Below, one piece after another: positions 61,266-64,000 of a DNA stretch of 64,000 bases. Positions within the stretch are counted from its first letter, which is position 1, and each line of letters starts with the position of its first letter. This DNA is from Cytobacillus sp. FSL H8-0458 (GTDB lineage Bacteria; Bacillota; Bacilli; Bacillales; Cytobacillaceae), in assembly GCF_038002165.1 (NCBI RefSeq), contig NZ_JBBOBR010000001.1, positions 2,480,001-2,544,000 of the forward strand, read 5' to 3'. The notes beneath the pieces were generated by a model, which saw only the letters and a list, made by a program, of their open reading frames with translations, was not told where the DNA came from and made no database searches. Both the position numbers and the translations under genes were made by a program.

Positions 61266-62570
61266 TTAAGCTACATTATTTTTTTTTTCGTATTCTGTTT
61301 CAAACATATCTTCCTTAGCCTCTTCCCTGCCAGGGAGAATCAGGTTCAGGAGAACACCGCTGATTGCTGCCAGTGCCATTCCTTCCAGTTTGAATGCCCA
61401 AATCTCGATATGAGCTCCCCCAATTCCCAGGACAAGGATGACTGATGCGATAACCAGATTGCGGTTGTTTCCAAAATCCACTTTGCTGTCAACCAGCATT
61501 CTTAATCCTGATGAAGCGATGATCCCGAACAGCAGGATCGATACGCCGCCCATTACTGGAGTAGGGATCGAGCTGATCAGTGCTGTCACCTTGCCAATGA
61601 ATCCGAAGATGATGGCAATGACTGCAGCACCCGCAAGTACATAAACACTGTAAATTTTCGTGATGGCGAGTACACCAATGTTTTCACCGTAAGTTGTCTT
61701 TGGCGGACCCCCGATTAATGCCGAGATCATTGTTCCTGTTCCATCAGCAAGGATGGAACGGTGAAGACCCGGTTCTTTAATGTAATCTTTTCCAACTACT
61801 TTTCCAAGGACAAGCTGATGGCCGATATGTTCAGAGATTGTCACAACAGCTACTGGAATCATTAGAAGCGCAAGATCCAGGGTTATCCTCACTTCATAAT
61901 CTGCGAACGGGAATAAGAATTCCGGCATCTCGAACCAGGCTGCCTGCTGTACAAGCGAGAAGTCGATTAGGCCCACAGCCAGTGAGTAAACATAGCCGAT
62001 GATGATTCCTGCCAGAATCGGCACCATACTGAGCATGCCTTTTGCATAGATGGAAAAGATGATTGTTGCACCTAAAGTGATAAGCGCTGCTGAGAAATGC
62101 AGCATGCTGTATTCCCCGGTTTCAGGGTTATTCATAGCCATACCGACTGCTGTACCAGCCAGAGCCAATCCGATTACAATAATCACAGGTCCTACCACAA
62201 TTGGCGGAAGCAAATTCATAATCCAGCGGTATCCTGATTTTTTGATGATCAGGGCTACAGCCCCATACACAAGTCCAGCCATGAAGCTGCCGATCATGGC
62301 AGCACCCGGACCACCGGCTGCTTTGGCAGCTATGATCGGGGCAATGAATGCGAAAGATGAACCAAGGTATGCCGGCACCTGCCATTTTGTAATGATTAGA
62401 AAGGCTATCGTTGCCAGTCCGCTTGAGATTAGCGCAATGGCAGGATTTAATCCTACTAAGTATGGTACAAGTATAGTAGCCCCGAACATTGCGAATAAAT
62501 GCTGTAAACTTAATGTCAGCCAATGGGCTGGTTTTGGAACATCCTTTATATCTAAAATAGGTTTATTCAT
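61266..62570 (-). CDS. pyrP: Uracil permease PyrP
   Basis: 434 aa nucleobase:cation symporter of the UraA family, about 14 membrane segments. Substrate-site parts include SLQHLFAMFGATILVPYLVG, the QxxxE-like VVTISEHIGHQLVLG, and GGPPKTTYGENIGVLAITKI. ATG at 62570 has GAGGAGAG 6 nt upstream; an open frame to 62621 lies in the attenuator. It is flanked by attenuators 2 and 3. Confidence 0.96.
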   Translation of the reverse strand: MNKPILDIKDVPKPAHWLTLSLQHLFAMFGATILVPYLVGLNPAIALISSGLATIAFLIITKWQVPAYLGSSFAFIAPIIAAKAAGGPGAAMIGSFMAGLVYGAVALIIKKSGYRWIMNLLPPIVVGPVIIVIGLALAGTAVGMAMNNPETGEYSMLHFSAALITLGATIIFSIYAKGMLSMVPILAGIIIGYVYSLAVGLIDFSLVQQAAWFEMPEFLFPFADYEVRITLDLALLMIPVAVVTISEHIGHQLVLGKVVGKDYIKEPGLHRSILADGTGTMISALIGGPPKTTYGENIGVLAITKIYSVYVLAGAAVIAIIFGFIGKVTALISSIPTPVMGGVSILLFGIIASSGLRMLVDSKVDFGNNRNLVIASVILVLGIGGAHIEIWAFKLEGMALAAISGVLLNLILPGREEAKEDMFETEYEKKNNVA

Positions 62571-62594
62571 TACGATCTCTCCTCTGCATTTTAT

Positions 62595-62705
62595 TAAAAA
62601 ACCCTCTTTGCAGGAGTGCAAAGAGGGTGCAAGAGCACAGCAAAAGACAGACCGATTCTGCTGTGTTCCCCTTTGCCAGCCTCTCAGGACTGCATTTAAA
62701 AGGGC
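62595..62705 (-). promoter_or_regulatory. PyrR attenuator 2 (pyrR-pyrP)
   Basis: Minus strand: binding loop AGTCCTGAGAGGCTGGCAAA (62692-62673), then the terminator TGCAAAGAGGGT partner pair ACCCTCTTTGCA/TGCAAAGAGGGT (62628-62601), followed by TTTTT. The loop differs from the other two at one or two bases but keeps the GAGAGGCTGG core. Confidence 0.93.
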
Positions 62706-62708
62706 TAT

Positions 62709-63278
<570 letters not shown>

Positions 63279-63285
63279 TTATATG

Positions 63286-63400
63286 CAAAAAACCCTCTCA
63301 CCGATCAGGTGAGAGGGTAAACGACTTCTTTCTGCAGAATAAGGACACAATTCTCCTTATTCAATCCGTTTCCTTCCCAGCCTCACGGGACTGTTTTAAA
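63286..63400 (-). promoter_or_regulatory. PyrR attenuator 1 (5' leader of pyr operon)
   Basis: Minus strand: binding loop AGTCCCGTGAGGCTGGGAAG (63392-63373), an exact-looking match to the B. subtilis type. The terminator CCCTCTCACC/GGTGAGAGGG (63317-63293) with TTTTTT follows. This is the first of three attenuators. Confidence 0.95.
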
Positions 63401-63421
63401 GGACTTATTCAACTATAGACA

Positions 63422-63450
63422 TCATATAGCACAATTGGACAATTGTCAAC
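63422..63450 (-). promoter_or_regulatory. Sigma-A promoter of pyr operon
   Basis: TTGACA, a 17-nt spacer and TATGAT on the minus strand. The -35 box overlaps the end of the rluD gene, whose stop lies at 63446-63448. The leader to pyrR is about 160 nt and holds attenuator 1. Confidence 0.88.
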
Positions 63451-64000
63451 GATTATTTGCCAGGTTCTCTAATAGTTCCTTAAAATAAGCAGGTGCAGAT
63501 GCTTCAAATTCAAGGTACTCGCCAGAACGTGGATGTTCAAAGCCAAGAACGCCTGCATGAAGTGCCTGTCCTCCGATATCAAGTGTCTTTCTGGGACCGT
63601 ATTTAGGATCTCCTGCCAGAGGATAGCCAATGTATTTCATATGAACCCGGATTTGATGTGTTCTCCCCGTTTCCAGCTGGCATTCCACCAGTGTGAAATC
63701 CCTGAAACGCTCAATGACCTGAAAATGCGTAACTGCATGTTTTCCATTGTCCACAACGCTCATACTTTGACGATCTTTGGGATCACGGGCGATTGGCGCA
63801 TCAATAGTACCGTAGTCGTGTGGAATAACTCCATGGACAATGGCCCGGTACTTACGTGTAACAGTTTTGTTCATCAGCTGGTTCACAAGACTCTCATGTG
63901 CCATATCATTCTTTGCAACCATGAGAAGTCCCGACGTATCTTTATCTATTCTATGAACTATTCCGGGCCTCATGACCCCATTAATTCCTGATAAGTCTTT
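63446..64000 (-). CDS. rluD: RluD-family rRNA pseudouridine synthase, C-terminal part
   Basis: 185 residues visible; the 5' end lies beyond the right window edge. RluA/RluD-type synthase (YlyB in B. subtilis), next to pyrR as expected. The catalytic motif is GIVHRIDKDTSGLLMVAKND, with Asp in HRIDKDTSG as the nucleophile. Further conserved parts are ETGRTHQIRVHMKYIGYPLAGDP in pieces (TGRTHQIRVH and GYPLAGDPKYG), and QALHAGVLGFEHP. Any N-terminal S4 domain would be outside the window. Confidence 0.95.
   Translation of the reverse strand, partial: KDLSGINGVMRPGIVHRIDKDTSGLLMVAKNDMAHESLVNQLMNKTVTRKYRAIVHGVIPHDYGTIDAPIARDPKDRQSMSVVDNGKHAVTHFQVIERFRDFTLVECQLETGRTHQIRVHMKYIGYPLAGDPKYGPRKTLDIGGQALHAGVLGFEHPRSGEYLEFEASAPAYFKELLENLANNR

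Overview
This 64 kb window is a stretch of core chromosome from a spore-forming member of the Bacillaceae. Nearly every gene and its order match the Bacillus subtilis segment from trmD to rluD (ylyB), read here on the minus strand. A 26-codon spoVM gene, a FapR box and three PyrR attenuators support this. Base composition, repeat content and protein divergence suggest a Cytobacillus- or Mesobacillus-like genome rather than B. subtilis itself; that is inference.

Layout, left to right. 1-3735: translation and protein targeting (trmD partial, rimM, ylqD, khpA, rpsP, ffh, ylxM). 3880-16481: an accessory block of eight co-oriented genes between ylxM-ffh and ftsY, which are neighbours in B. subtilis. 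It encodes a twin-VWA/GATase-like membrane protein, a BatA-like VWA protein, a DUF58 protein, a MoxR AAA+ ATPase, a coiled-coil membrane protein with a Gly/Ser tract, an ABC permease and ATPase, and a large secreted membrane protein. A gene-free, highly structured RNA-like element (11936-12330) splits the block in two. 16785-28394: ftsY-smc-rnc, acpP-fabG-fabD-plsX-fapR, recG. 28583-32321: fakA/yloV, yloU, rpmB (plus strand), spoVM, thiN. 32391-44286: rpe, rsgA, prkC, prpC, rlmN, rsmB, fmt, def, priA, coaBC. 44482-49383: rpoZ, gmk, remA, yloC, yloB. 49847-51562: rqcH on the plus strand. 51607-63254: the complete pyrimidine operon pyrR-P-B-C-AA-AB-K-D-F-E, followed upstream by partial rluD.

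The main regulatory circuits are visible in the sequence. FapR represses its own lipid operon through a box just downstream of the -10. PyrR controls the pyr operon through three transcription attenuators, before pyrR, pyrP and pyrB. Several strong sigma-A promoters and intrinsic terminators separate the transcription units. The ylxM-ffh promoter lies downstream of the accessory block, so the SRP genes do not depend on it.

The most unusual content is (i) the uncharacterised MoxR/VWA/ABC block, (ii) a structured, possibly transposon-derived RNA element inside it, and (iii) a family of structured repeats (long copies at 12126-12240 and 49606-49727, a short copy at 1969-2034) whose stems covary between copies. 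There are also unexplained structured leaders in the acpP-rnc gap, before yloU and before yloB.
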